A DNA stretch of 64,000 bases from NCBI GenBank assembly GCA_964017195.1, contig OZ024892.1, positions 11,790,071 through 11,854,070 of the forward strand, in the 5' to 3' direction. Positions 1-12,823 of this stretch are shown one piece after another (position 1 is the first letter of the stretch; every line of letters starts with the position of its first letter). The position numbers were made by a program, and so were the translations under genes. The notes beneath the pieces are model-generated. The model was given only the letters and a program-made list of their open reading frames with translations. It was not told the origin of the DNA and did not search any database. This stretch comes from Siderastrea radians (taxonomy: Eukaryota; Cnidaria; Anthozoa; Scleractinia; Rhizangiidae).

Positions 1-1113
1 AATTATAGTCCTTAAAAATCTCAGTATAAAAAAATCCCAGTTGCAAAAAGAAAAATTCTTGTAATGGAAATGTGCACCTTTTTATAATACATGAATAATT
101 TCCTGGGAACTGTTACACAATATTTTCTCTTAATTTCTTTCTGCGTATTAAAAGTAGCCTAACACTCGACGTCATGAGCCCAAGACACCCCGTGCCGTCC
201 CCCTCGGGTTACCGTTGGTCTTTACGTTTCCGTTCCGTAGCACCCGGATGAACGGAGGTATTCAAATATCTTCACTTACAATTAGTCACTTACGACAACA
301 CAAGAGGACCTTACACAAGGATCACAACTTAAAATTCAAGAATTTTAGAATTCGTTGACTTGAGCAAGCTGTGTCCAGTCTATAAAAGACTGTGGTCTCT
401 CTGTTTGATTAAAAAATTTAATACATGGAAGACCCTTGCAAACCAGTCTGAAACCAATTTACATATGACGCAATTTGAAATTTTTTGATTTCAATTATCT
501 ATTTTACAGAGTAAGCTTCTAGCCAACCCTCAGTGAATGCGAAACTCGGCGAACGTTCGCGAAATCTCTGGTGTGTAACAAAAAGAACAAAGGGTGTACG
601 TACAGAGGTTGGATGGGAACGAATAACGTATCACAGGCAATAAACCATCTATCTAACGAAACGTCTAGTTAACACAAGATCACTATTGAGTTAAAGTGAA
701 ATCAAAAATTCAATTCTCTTTCCAAGCGAATAAAAAGGGGCAGTTCAAGGCTTACAAAACTAGCCTACACCAATTCTTTTTACCCTTGAACACTGTATTT
801 AAGCAAATAATCCACATGCACGATAGGTTGCGAGTAGTCTCTCTTTCTGCTCGGGGATACATTGTAGTCGAGCAAAAAGAATACGCGGGCTCACGCGAAA
901 ATCGCCTCACTACACGGGCGGCTCATCACCCGGCCGTCAAATTTCCACACCGCAGGCGATTTCCGCGCGAGCTCGCTCGCGTGTTCTTTTCGCGCGACTT
1001 TTCCTGAGCGGAAAGAGAGACTGGTCGTAGTCTACGTACAGAGTGATATCAATGCTAGCTCGCCAAGTTACGCTCACACTTCAGGCGACCACTTGACTGG
1101 TGTGGAACTCCAG
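1..1113. other. Sequence downstream of SPTLC2, with one small inverted-repeat element
   Basis: No coding sequence is supported here. The stretch beyond the SPTLC2 stop should include its 3' UTR. The only structure I see is a MITE-like element at about 820-1040, listed separately. The 103-codon reading frame at 696-1007 crosses into that element and is not a gene. Confidence 0.6.
818..1040. mobile_element. MITE-like element with inverted ends (AGTCTCTCTTTC)
   Basis: The left end reads AGTAGTCTCTCTTTCTGCTC near 830. Its near reverse complement, GAGCGGAAAGAGAGACTGGT, lies near 1006-1026. The interior is unusually CpG-rich compared with the AT-rich flanks. A related left end (AGTAGTCGCTCCTTCTGCTC) is found again at about 16735, so this is a dispersed family. 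No transposase is encoded. The exact borders and target duplication are uncertain. Confidence 0.5.
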
Positions 1114-4100
1114 TTATTTCTTGTTTTGCTTTGAGTACTTGAGCTGGAGAATGTCACCAACTTCATTGATGGCATCCAGGGCCTAAAACGAAGACAAGAG
1201 AAGTTAATTAGTAACACAACATTGCAGCAGGATTTGCACATTTCCTAGTAAGTCTAAATTCTGGTACGACGACCGCCAAAATTTATATCAAGGCAACAAA
1301 GCGATTTAGCAGCGGCTACACAGTACCTGTGTAGTTTCACGACTTGCCAGGAACCCCTGGATAAATGCTCCCCACTATGGCGCCCAAAATGTGGTTCAGT
1401 TCAAATCAGGTCAAATTCCCCCATTTTGAACAGTTTAGGCTCCCTTCTATGATATTCTCCAAGTAGGTTCTGGTAATGTAGAGTTGGTGAAATACCCGAG
1501 GGCAGGGATGTAAAAACAAATCAAACCTCTGTCATCTGCCATTTTCTACTCCACTGGCTTAACACTAAGAGGGGCATAAATCCTTCCTGATTTACTGTTT
1601 AAAGTTCTCCACCCACCCTGTCCAGCATTTCACGGGTATGTGCAGCTGACAAACAGAACCTGGTACGAGACTCTATCAGAGGAGTGGCGGGAAATCCAAC
1701 TACAACAACAGCTACATTCCTCTTCAGCATTTCACGGCCAAATGCACTAAGAAAAGAAACCAAAAGAGACAATTAAACTGGTGATCAACAGGGTAACAAG
1801 AAAATCACCGAGATATCTTTGGTATAGGTAGGAATCAACCTCAAAAAATATAACAAAGCTAATTAATCTCAAGACCGTGCACACACTGATTGTGTAAGCT
1901 TTTCAGCTTAAAAAGTATCTTAAAATTTAAGTAACTTAAAAGTAAATTCCTCACACAAAAAGACACGTGCTTATGCCAAAAATTCACCTCTTGATGAAGT
2001 TATTTTATAACTTTGCAATTTTGCAATTGCAATGCAGCCATGATTATTTATCTCACATTATCAAAAATAACACGACGTACAAACATCTTTAAAAAAAGAA
2101 TTGATATTTAAAGGTTAAGTGAGAACTTCCTTGTCACTTACGCGATTTTGGCCGGCATAAAGAGGAGAAGTGGGACAACAGGCGAAGCATCATGACCATA
2201 CACAATAAATCCCATCTCTTTGAGCCTTTGTCTGAAGTACCTGAAAAAAGGGTCTACATTAGACCGCCCATTAGTGCACACGCCCTTTCTATCTGTAAAC
2301 CAAATGCCACACTTCCTTTAAAATGTGCACTTCTTTGTCGCATATTTTTTTGTAAACAGTCCCTGGAAAATTAATGCGACTGAACCACTGGAAAAAAAAA
2401 ACTTTCGACAATATAATTTTTCACTCTTGTATGGATGTACATGTGTGTAGTTCAAAAACGAACAAACAAACCAATTAACAAACAAAAATACCTTCAACTC
2501 TAAGAAAAACATGTATGTGCAATTTACAACAACACTAAAATTGTCTTACCTGCTATTCTCAGCGAGGGCAGTCAGCCTTTTTTTCCCTATGAGAGTAAAA
2601 ATAAAAGTACAAATAGTTTTTTTTTAATCACCTGATACTGAATAAGCAGGAAACAGCTATACCTACATGTACAGAATAGCTATGCAAATAAAAAAAGGCA
2701 AATTTTATGCATACTGACTGACCTTTGTTTGTGCCATCTTCACCCATAATCATCTTCATGGATGAGATAATTTGCATGACAACAGGTGGTGACATTGAAG
2801 AAGCATACGCCGCACTGTGCGAGCTTCCTCTGATATGGTCGATTATTTCCTGTTGAATAAAGTCAGTATAATGAAACCTGCATATTGCACATCAATACAA
2901 ACTGATATTGAATCCACACTTAGTTTCCTTCTTTATTGCCAAATAAGCCTTGAGCCTTGCTAATAAGAGCCACAAACTGCTGATGTAAAGAGAGATAGAG
3001 AAGGGATGATTGTGACAAAACAGATTTTTTCCATACTCTTGCTACACTCCTAAAGATAAATCACTCTTGTCAGAAACGCAGAAATGAGTATCTCAACAAC
3101 ATTAACTCGAACAACGCAAAGTACAACACTACTACGAGTGCATGTTATCAAGTCGATATCACGTCGACCTCAAACAAAACTCCACAGAGAAAGTCAGGCA
3201 AAAAACGCTGCACATTGGCTCTATCACCACTTACTTGAATTAATGTCAGTGTTGTTAAAAGTTACCAGGCAAATTAAGTGTAACATAAACATCATAAAAC
3301 AAGTGCATCTCACTGCCACAACAGCTAAACAGCAAGCGCATCCATCGACTTGTTACAGGTTTTACCTGTTCCACAAAATCCATGAAACTGAACATGTACA
3401 TGATGCATTGCACCCCATGCTGAAACATACTCAAGTACCTCAGACACCATATCCCCTTGTAATGTCACAAGCAGTAACTATGGTGCAGTAGAGTTTTGGG
3501 AATCTCAAGGGCAATTAAATTGTCATCCTTTTCCACCTCTAATACTTCATCACTTTACTTTGGAATTGTGCTATGCAATCTGAATGTTGTGCACAATGTT
3601 GCAACTTGCATCTGGGCATTTAGTCCCCAGAAAAAGGAACCAAGAAAGTTCCGAGAGCAGCCAAAATTAAAAGGCCTAAGATCCTGTTATGTTTGCATAG
3701 AATTGTATTGGAAAAGCATACATGTAATTGTGTAAAATAAAAAGTCTAATTTAATGCTAACCTTAGTTGCAGCGATGTAACCGCCAGCAGCTCCAAAACT
3801 CTTGGTAAATGTTCCCATCATGATGTCAACATCAGCAGGGTCCACTCCAAAGAAATCTGTGACACCCCTTCCATTGGGGCCCATGGCTCCAATACTGTGG
3901 GCCTCATCAAGGAAAAGGTACGCTTTGTACTTCTTTTTTAGGGCCACCACCTCAGGAAGCTTAACAATGGAACCCTCCATACTAAAGATAAAAAAAAAAA
4001 TTAGTTTTCATAACTCTATAAGACAGCAGAACAGTTACATCAGCTGTGAACTACTTCCTTTTGACAAAAAATAACAAAATTGATGTTTGACATATATATA

Positions 4101-7100
4101 GAGAACTTAAAAAACTGACAGTGTTTGACATTGTTAATAAGCTTTGTCAATTATTTTTTTGTGCAGTTTGTTTTTTCTTTTTTTTTTTTCGTCTTAATCA
4201 CCTTTTTGTAATTTTTGGTGAGTTCTCTAGATAAAGTGTTATTATTAACACTTTGTTAGAAAACAAAAATTACAAAAAGGAAATAGAGTATACAAGGGGA
4301 TCAAATGTTATTCTTGAAATGAACTACTATCTTTTTAAAACAACAACACTTTCGTGAAGATTTCACGTTGGTTGACATAATTAGGAGTGAAAGAGTTAAT
4401 TTTGCCTTAATACTAATATAATAATGTGCATTTATAGTGCGCAAATCCAACATAGGAAAGGTTCACACAACCTCATTGGTCGACCAGTCAGGGTTCATGT
4501 TATAAAGCCGAACCTCTCGGTACGGACACCTCTCTAATACGGACACCTCTCTATCATGGACAGTTTCCAATGTCCCAACAAAATTCTCATATATTTTCTT
4601 TAGAAAAACCTCTGTAATACGGAATCTCTCTAATACGGACTCTCTCTGATACACTAAATCTCGGCCCCAGAGAGTTAATTCATATAAACTTATCCCCTTT
4701 ATTACGGACACTGCGGTAATCAGGTGATGATAGTTTTAACAATAGGGTGACAGGCCTACACAACTCCTATCCACGTGTAATAACCAGTTCACAGTTTGGC
4801 TCGAATGAGTATGTTTTAAGGATCTGCCCTTTTGTATGACACCATAGGGGGATCTTTAAATTTCTTGTTAAGCAAAGGTTGTCACTGAATGTTTTCGTAC
4901 GCTGCGCTTTACATATCTCGGTCTTTCACTTTATTTAGTGGGTTTAGTCTTAATAAATTTAAATACAGTTTAAAGATGAGTGTGAGCCTGGTTTTAGCTA
5001 CTGAACACTTAAATCTGTAAGTGGAGTCATGAAAGTGACGTCATCATGGTGACCTCTTTTATACGGACACCTCTCTAATACGGACAATTAATACAATTTT
5101 TGTATTCATGCTATAGAATTGTTGCATCCTAGAAGGTAAACACAGATCTATGTTGTCCTAACCTGTAGATACCCTCAACAATGATGAGTATTTTTCTCCA
5201 AGGTCTGTGAGTGCGAGGCTGTCCCTGAACAACGGATTCTCGCAGAATATTCTCCAAACTTTTCATATCTGAGATGACAATGAAAATTAAAATCAGTAAA
5301 AGTAAACCATAGTCTATTTTACGGTACTGATTTTCCCTATTTTTCTCAACAATCCATTTTTCAAATGAAGAATAAAATATTCAGAATGAAACTCTTTGAT
5401 TGATTTGTGACAGGCACAATTAGAATTTGACAGGTTTCCGGATTTGCAAAAGCTGTCCCCAGCCGGAAATATACATTGTTCAGTTTTTTCTTCTGTTTTC
5501 CTAGTTAACATAATTTCAACTCCTTTCAGTCCTATAAAAGGGAAACACTTGTGCAAAAAAAAAGTGATAGGAAGGTAACAAAAATGTCTTACATGCTGGG
5601 GTGCACTTTATGAGGGCTACCCCAAAAAGCTTCTGTGTAGGTTTCAGTTTTTGGCGTACAATGTCTCAAAAGACTTCAGTGTTTCTTTGGCATGGGATTA
5701 ACATGGAATGCACCTAGGCTTATATGGAAAACCAGCCCTCAATTCATACATAGCTGTACATACATGTTATTTAAGAATTCATGTTTCTGTCAGATGGATC
5801 TCCATCTTAGACAAGTGTTATACATATGTTCTAAATACACATGAAAATTGTGAATTACCATTATGTTTGAAGACTTTTATTTTTGCTCCTGACAATCTAG
5901 CCCCCAGCACAAGAGAGGAATGGTTTAGCTCGTCACTGACAATCAAGTCTCCCTTCCCCACCAGGGTGGGTATGTTGGTAGAGTTGGTGGCAAAACCCAT
6001 ACCAAAGGCCATTGCCGCAGGCTTACCAATAAACCGAGCTACAAGAGTCTCCATTTCATTGTGAAGGTTTAGAGTACCTAGTGGAGAGAGAACTTTCAGC
6101 CATTGACTATATTTCTGTCCTAAACAACTAGAATTTAAAGTGTATATGACAGATTTTTTTTATTTGCCTGTCGAATCTAAATGGCATCCTGATATGAATA
6201 TCAAAAATTATTTTTCGATTTCGATTTTCCTTCCCCACGCTTTTGCCGTTTAAAAACGTGAAATTTTACTTCTGGTCATGTCAAAAACCGCGCAAAGGGA
6301 GACCTGGGCATAGTCACGTCGTGACGTCATACCAGGAACGGGGTCGATGCCAAAACAAACTACGTGCAGGGCTGCATTGCGGAGATCTAATACATTTTAT
6401 TTTTCTTTATCCTGCAACCGCCAAATTAAGCACGAAATTATGTGAAACTGCTGATGTTACAAGTAATCTGGGCAGTGATTTGGAGCTTTTAGAGTCCATC
6501 GAATGCAAATTGCTAACTTCTGAAGTTGAAAGCGAAACAGAACTCGAGATCGAGAAAGAAACTATTCAGAACCAAAAGGTCCTTACATAGACAATCCAGT
6601 TGCCAATGAAAATTGACTTAGAGAATACTATCAAGAGACAGAGGAGACAAAAACGATGAAAATGGAATCTAGAAAACCTATTTGATGGTACCGAAGCGCT
6701 TGAGACGTAGTAAGAAATGCCACGATTTCTCATTTCCCGGTGTAAATACATGCCGTACAAGTGGTCAAAGGAAAGAAAACGGTCGGTCATTTGCCCCGTG
6801 AGTTCTCTCGAATAGCGTGGTATTTTCTCGCACGAGGTGGAGAGATCAATGTTGAAGTGATCGGTAACAGACGACATTGTAAGCAGCTCTGTGGGGGAAT
6901 GGAGATTCCATGCCATTTGGAGTTTAGTTGCTCAAGTAAACTCCAGATAGATTGCCTAAAAGAACTACTGGCGAACAAGATTCAGGTTTAGAACCTGAAG
7001 TGACAAACGGCTCCTTTAGGAGCCACCACATCCATCAAAAGCAATGATCGACAACAACAGGTTTCAATATCTTTATTGGTTATTTCTTTGAGTTTTTAAG

Positions 7101-10100
7101 TGCTATATCTGACCCCAAACTAGGCAATTTACACCCCCTGAAAGCAATTGTCTCGTAGATAAGCTGCACCCCCGATTTTTAGGCCAAAATTGCAGCAAAA
7201 AGGTGCGGCTTATACACGAGTCTTTACGGTATTATAATTGTGCTCAGCTAAATAAACCTTGTTCACGCTCAGCTAAATATACGCCTGTTATGCAGGTTAT
7301 ACTTTCATACTCTTACATGTGTAGATGTAGCAACTGTGCCTTAAACCATCTGCAAAGTGCCGTAGATTGTCTTTGCTTCAAAGAAATTCAGAAATGTGTT
7401 GAATCTCTCGAAGCGCCGTTGAATCGCACGAAGCCACAAACTTGACACAACAACAGGATGCGTAACAACCCACCCGGTACTGTTCAGTGTTGTCTGATTA
7501 AAACTGATGGTCACTACGATCAGATGCAGAAAATATAATACGATAGATGGAAGAAAGTATCGTTAGATTGGCTCGGAAGAGAAGTGAGTAATTCTCTGTG
7601 TTCTTGTGGACTCTCTGAAATGTTGTTGTTTTATGTCTATGTAAATTGTGCAATAGCCAATTTGATTGATATTTCAGGTCTTTCAATACAAGCTAGGTAA
7701 GATTATTAAATGAAGATTAGAGTTTGCTCATTCCTTTCAAAACTTAGTCAGACATGTTTTCGTCATAATTTTATAATTATCCGTAGTCCAGTTGTGCACA
7801 AATGAAGGATGTTATAATCTTTACCGTAGTTGTGAATCAACACTGGTCAATATATTGGAAGTAAACAGCGCAGAAATTTGCCAAGAGGTAATGCAACAGG
7901 AATGTTTCAGTTAGTCCACAAGAGCGCAGAGAATTTCTGACTTCCCTACCAAACTAATCTGACAACAATTTCTTCTTTCTCAGTATTGCATTATATTTTG
8001 CTGTATCTGATGGGATCTGATCGTAGCGACCATCTGTTTTAGGCAGACAACACTGAATCCCAGGTGCATTGTTTCACATCCTGTTGTTGTGTCAAGTTCT
8101 CGGCTTTGCGCGAGACAACAGCGCTTCGAAAGATTCGACACATTTCTGAATTCCTTTGCAGCAAAGACAGTCGCCGGTGTTTGGCAGACGGTTTAAGGCA
8201 CAGTTACTACATTGTACATCTACACATGTAAGAGTATGAAAGTATAACCTGCATAACAGGCGTTTATTTAGCCGAACACAACTATAATATTTACACCAGG
8301 AGATGAGAAATCGTGACATTTCTTCCTACGTCTCAAGCGCTTCGGTACCATCATATAGGTTTTCTAGATTCTGTTTTCTTCGTTCTGCCTCGTCTATCTC
8401 TTGATAGCATTCTCAAAGTCAATTTTAATTGGCAAGCAGCTTGTCTGTGTAAGGACCTTCTGGTTCTGATTGTGTTCCTTCTCATTCCCGAGTTCTGTTT
8501 CGCTTCAATATTTACACAGGAGGTGAGAAATTTTTGCATTTCTTGCTATGTCTCGAGCGCTTTGGTACCACCAAATAGGTTTTCTAGCGTGTGATTTATT
8601 CGTTCTACCTCCTTTGTCTCTTGATAGTATTCTCTAAGTCAATATTCATCGGCAAGCGGCTTGTCTAGGTAAGGATCTTCTGGTTCTGAATAGCTTCTTT
8701 CTCGATATCAGGTGTTGTTTCGCTTTCAACTTCAGAAGTTGGCGATTCGCATTCGATGGACTCTAAAAGCTCCAAATCACTGCCCAGATTACTTGTAACA
8801 TCAGCAGTTTCACATAATTCCATGCTTAATTTGGCGGTTGCAGAATAAAGAAAAATAAAATGTATTATATCTCCGCAATACAGCCCACGTAGTTTGTTGT
8901 TTTGGCATTGACTCCATTCCTGGTATGACGTCACAACGTGACTATGCCCAGGTCTCTGTTTGCGCAGTTTTGGACATGACCGGAAGTAACATTTTCCTTT
9001 TTTTAATGGCAAAAGCATGGGGAAGGAAAATCGAAATTGAAAAATAATTTTTGATATTCATATCAGGATGCCATTTAGATTCGATCAGGCAAATAAAATA
9101 TACACTTTAATTTTCCGGAGGATATAACTTTTTAATGCATAAATCTGAGAAGAGAGAAGAATTTATGTGACCTAAACATGTTACATGTTTTTGAATCATT
9201 CAGCTGGGAAATAAAGTCACCAGAAAAAAACTCATTGTGATATGTCTCATAAAAAACATTAATGGCTTAGCTTCCACATTATTTATCTTTACCTTACAAC
9301 GTTTTCCCTTGCAGAAGACAATGTTCCAGAAATAAGTACAATTATGGCTTTTGTGATAAATCAGACAATTGGTAAAAGATTGTTTAAAACCTTGTGCAAA
9401 ATGAACTAGAAGGTAAAAGCATCTCTATCTCAATTCACTCATACACATTCATTCCCCAAGTGTTACGTTAAAACTCATGATCATACCATGTGACAACAAA
9501 ATATTTCACGCCCACTCACCATACTCATGTCTTGAGCTGCATCCTGCCAGTCCATATTTTTTCACTGCCTCCTCAGCAGCTTCTGCACATGGACCAACAT
9601 TTTCGGCAAACCCAAGGTAGTTATAAGATCCAAGATTTAGAGCCTTGGTGGTTTTTCCAGTTTGCCTAAAACAGGAAATAGTGTAAGCTGTATCTTAATT
9701 AGACCCTGTATAAGCCAAGCACCTATTTGAAACATGTCACCTTACCTGCGTATGGTTAAAATTACACTAGTTGTCCTTTAATAAAGCTTTTTACATACAA
9801 AGCAACTTTTAGAAAAATGGCAATGCTAACTGTAGAATAGCTTATAAGTATTTTACGGGAGGCCAGGGGGAGGGGGGGAGGCGTGCTTACAGAATGTTAA
9901 TGAAAGTAAAATAGCCTAATTTTTGAACTGAGTTGGGCACAGCAGTACACCCTGAAGGGGTATAGAATGATCCCCATAATTAGCTTGCATCTCAGCATTT
10001 TTCTGCCAAGTCTTGAAATCTCAGCATTTTTTAAGTGTCTCAGAATCTTGAATTCATATAAGAATTATAAGCACCTTGGATTCTTGAAGTTGAGAACCAT

Positions 10101-12715
10101 CATCAGGAAGTCTCAGAGATGATAGTGTTGGTAACTAACTTGGGAGAACATCCAGCACTTCACTTTAAAAGCTCTATGTTTCTGTTATAACTTACTACAA
10201 CCAAACTGAACCCATCTTTGAGTCTTGGGTGGGATTATTGTTTATCATTCGACATATGGATCTCAGGCTCAGAAGTTGTTTAAATGCAAAATCTTGGGCT
10301 TCAATTTTAAAACAAGGGTCTGGGCATCTCACAAAGTCTGGGATTGACCATTCTATACCCCTCCCTGGGCAGGTACTCCTTCAACCTATAGAGGGATGTG
10401 TGGCTGAAAAGGGTAACAGTTTTTTACCTCTTTGTCTGGAACAGGGTATCTAATTTTATGCGATTCTGTCCAAAAAAGGGTCTGAAAATGTTCTAACAGG
10501 GTATGGGCGCACGATTGCTTTTGTAAAATATGGATTACATAGTATCAGGAGCACAATCCTAGATCAGAGACATTTGCCAATTATTAAAACACTTTAAAAT
10601 TGTGTAAAACAAGTATGCATTTTGTCCTTTGTCATAAACAGGGTCATTACGTAGAGGGTGTTGTCCTACACAGGGTAGGTACATGTATTTTAGGTTTTTT
10701 GTCCTAAACAGGGTCAGGTTCAGGGTCAGCGGCACTCCTATACCCAAACATGGGTCAAGTGCCCCCCCTCCCCTAAGACCGCTCCCTGACAATGTAATAC
10801 CTGAATGACCACCCATAGTCATCACTGGCTCTATCAAGAAGTTCAATACTGTCCCCAGGAACACTGCAGATTGGTCTGTTCCAACAGTCTCTTATTCGAG
10901 TGTAGAGGTTCCTTGTGTAGAAACTTTCAAAATCAGCATAAAGTGGAACAAAGCCCTGCAACAAGAAAGGCCCTCTCAAAGAGATGCAAAGACTACAGGT
11001 ACTCTAATGCCTTTTGTTTATTATTTTCTTTTATCTTTCCCTTGCAAAAAATTAAATTAACAAATAAAGTAAATAAATAAATAGATAAATAAATAAATAG
11101 CTAATAAATTTTAACAGGGTTTACAATTCAGAAAAATAATGTACAACTGGCCAATAAAATGTTGGTAAATGAACTTTTTATTCTCTTTCAGTGAGTCACA
11201 TACAGCAACAAGAAAAATACATTTTTTTTTGCCAAAACATGTAAAACTATACCACAATAAAATTGTCATTCAATTGTCCTTCAGGCCATAATAGATATTA
11301 CAGCTCCGATTATATCCCCTTTTACCATGGAAATAATTATAACTGCAAGGACTGGGCGAAAAATCATTTAGTTCCCGAACTCCAAATTGAGACTACACAA
11401 TATCAGGGATACTATTTTGCATGAACAATGGTTTAATGATAAAGAAAACATTTTTGTTTGCTTTGCCAAATTTCGGTTGCCTCTGAGGCAGCACTTCAGT
11501 CCACTTTGGCTTCTTTGAACTTTTGGTGTAATTGGCAAATTTTTGACGAAAATTATGCAACAATTTGGAAACAAGGGTTGCACTCATTTTACATTATGTG
11601 ATGACAGAATTTTGATTTAAGTGAGCAAATTTCACTCTAGTGTGACCCGGCCATGGGTGAAGTATCTGAAAGCAGTATGTGGGCATGAGTATTTGTGTCA
11701 TATATTTAATATTTCGAGCATTCACGCATGAGTGCTGCTGAATGTCAAAACATTATCAGGCAAATTTACAAGCAAACTTGCCTACCATCAACCCAGATCC
11801 CACTCTCATATGCCATCATGCACACATGAAGGATTGACAGGCTTGTAATAAGTGCATTTTCATGCTCCTGTGTCTTTTATTATGCAATAATATTACAGAA
11901 GGTACAACACAGGGCGCCAAATGGATATAACAATATTTGATACAATTGTATTCAGAAAGAATGTCAGTTGAAGATTGAGATTACAACAACAAAACCGTAA
12001 TATTTCGTAAGATGTGGTTCTTGAAACAGAATCTTTACAGAAAAACACGCGATGAGACGATAAAATTGCATTCTTTGTCGATGACGGCACGGCTAGTGAT
12101 GGACGCATCACAACATTACGAAACTACAAACATGCGTGTGGACACAAAACCTCGTGTTTTCAGAAAACGATCGCCAATTTTTTTTCATAAAGGGAAAAAA
12201 TTGTAGAGTAATGAATTATCTTCTTGGAAACTAAAATCCGAGAATAACACTTTAGTAAAGTGAATATTTGAAGTGAACCTTCTCTGTTGGTTGACGCCTA
12301 CAAGCTCTGACAAGCTCACTATCACGAATCCACGCAGACAGCTGACTTCAAAGAAACTCGACCCATCTTGCATTATTTTACATCTTCTAGCATCTCAAGG
12401 CAATTACACAACACGAGAATATATTTCTTTTATTTCACTTACCTTGTTTCCAAATTCTTTCGGTGCTTTCGACCTCTCAAGTCCATATTTTCGCATAAAG
12501 TCACGCAAGTAACCAAAGAGAATCAAAATGAAGTAAGATAAGTAAGTTAAAACTGCCACTGGATACGGCGTATCTTCGAAATCCTCGACAAAAGTCTCTT
12601 TAAAATTCTTAAGCTTTTCTTCCTCGTGAGCTGAAAATCCATTTTGTTTGGCAGAAAAGCCATTTTTGTATGGTCTATGCACCCGTGGGCTTGTCGTGTA
12701 CGCTCCGGCGACCAT
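1114..12715 (-). CDS. SPTLC2: Serine palmitoyltransferase catalytic subunit, SPTLC2 type (11 exons, 526 aa)
   Basis: PLP enzyme that condenses serine with palmitoyl-CoA, the first step of sphingolipid synthesis, at the ER membrane with an SPTLC1 partner. Coding exons in transcript order: 12443-12715, 10801-10955, 9520-9665, 5859-6077, 5163-5268, 3762-3981, 2723-2849, 2550-2586, 2142-2240, 1617-1746, 1114-1182. All introns are GT-AG, phases agree, and the 1581 bp gives 526 aa (human SPTLC2 is 562). Residues 52-70 are a membrane segment. DEAH at 325-328 and [12 protein letters not shown], with the Schiff-base lysine at K360, are the alpha-oxoamine synthase signatures; a lysine at this position is what separates SPTLC2 from SPTLC1. 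The ATG at 12713-12715 was preferred over an upstream non-ATG frame. Introns 1-3 are large and repeat-laden. SPTLC3-type paralogues cannot be excluded, but the fold and catalytic subunit type are clear. Confidence 0.95.
4484..5095. mobile_element. Pogo/Tigger-like non-autonomous repeat (CTCTCTAATACGGACA motif)
   Basis: The motif ACCTCTCTAATACGGACAC or close variants recurs near 4515-4550, 4610-4650 and 5055-5095. Such motifs are typical of the terminal and subterminal repeats of pogo/Tigger-type DNA elements. The stretch lies inside SPTLC2 intron 5 and has no coding capacity. The two ends I see have the same orientation, so this may be two fragments or a rearranged copy. Confidence 0.4.
6747..7222 (+). 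mobile_element. Insertion carrying a HIRAN-like C-terminal fragment
   Basis: This piece is absent from the right arm, where the flanks GGTGTAAATA and ATTATAGTTGTG are adjacent. It opens in frame with [20 protein letters not shown] and runs to a stop at 6989-6991, about 80 codons with no internal stop. The sequence [16 protein letters not shown]...[13 protein letters not shown] resembles the C-terminal half of small HIRAN-like proteins that are abundant in cnidarian genomes. The usual upstream half is missing, so it is a 5'-truncated fragment. The far end (7160-7222) has GTGCGGCTTATACACGAGTCTTTACGG, spelled here as overlapping motifs of a known dispersed TIR type. Confidence 0.4.
7009..7024 (+). 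promoter_or_regulatory. Histone-type 3' stem-loop candidate
   Basis: GGCTCC-TTTA-GGAGCC forms a perfect 6-bp stem with a 4-base loop. It is preceded by ACAAAC and followed by ACCACA, close to the metazoan histone mRNA 3' element (GGYYYT, TTTN-type loop, ACCCA flank). The closing C-G pair differs from the usual T-A. It starts 18 bases after the stop of the HIRAN-like frame, which is not a histone. Confidence 0.35.
8092..9018 (-). pseudogene. Degenerate P2X7-C-terminal-like coding sequence, right arm
   Basis: Mirror copy of the left-arm sequence. The frame at 8665-9018 has the same acidic leader ([19 protein letters not shown]). The frame at 8092-8319 ends in a cysteine-rich stretch, [18 protein letters not shown]. 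The minus-strand continuation, about 7880-8090, has a stop-interrupted segment resembling [13 protein letters not shown]. The leader is conserved at most residues between the arms, suggesting that it was once coding. A tandem duplication of the middle segment (8290-8505 and 8510-8700) and stops show it is no longer a functional gene. Confidence 0.45.
9850..10795. repeat. Intronic repeat with internal inverted motifs
   Basis: Inside SPTLC2 intron 2. GGGGTATAGAATGATC near 9958 is mirrored by GACCATTCTATACCCC near 10346. The repeated phrase ACAGGGT occurs several times between 10440 and 10720, and G-rich and C-rich tracts sit at the two ends (about 9860 and 10765). It looks like a non-autonomous element but borders and family are not clear. 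No protein is encoded. Confidence 0.3.
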
Positions 12716-12823
12716 CTTGAATTGAATCGAATACACAAGTTGTCACTTTCGTGCTTAGTCCTCTCGCGTGCGAGGGAGTGAGGGGTGTGTGGCAGTCTAA
12801 AAGACGTACGGAGTTGGAGGGGT

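Larger units (their letters stand above)
6405..7690 (+). pseudogene. Degenerate P2X7-C-terminal-like coding sequence, left arm
   Basis: In the left arm, 6405-6590 reads through an acidic segment beginning [16 protein letters not shown]. After an interruption, 7321-7446 encodes a cysteine-rich stretch, CRCSNCAL...[11 protein letters not shown]. Further on, a stop-interrupted frame resembles the CxTxHPGF...VCL motif. This order (acidic leader, CxCxNC...CxCC, CxTxHPxF) resembles the P2X7 receptor cytoplasmic C-terminal domain, which occurs on its own in many invertebrate proteins. Stops and frame breaks make it a pseudogene. The family call is from motif memory and is tentative. Confidence 0.45.
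6132..9113. mobile_element. Long inverted-repeat element in SPTLC2 intron 3
   Basis: About 1.2 kb or more of 6132-7650 is present in reverse complement at 7880-9113. The outer ends read AATTTAAAGTGTATA (6132) and TATACACTTTAATT (about 9100-9112). Each arm carries the same degenerate coding sequence pointing to the centre (listed separately). The arms differ by substitutions, a roughly 215-bp tandem duplication in the right arm (8290-8505 against 8510-8700), and a roughly 480-bp insertion in the left arm (6747-7222). No transposase is visible and I could not find a target duplication. It may be a head-to-head pair of copies or a foldback element. Confidence 0.75.

Noticed and set aside
696..1007. 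103-codon frame with an Arg-rich C-terminus
   Set aside because: The distal half is the CpG-rich MITE, there is no ATG start at 696, and no splice or family support.
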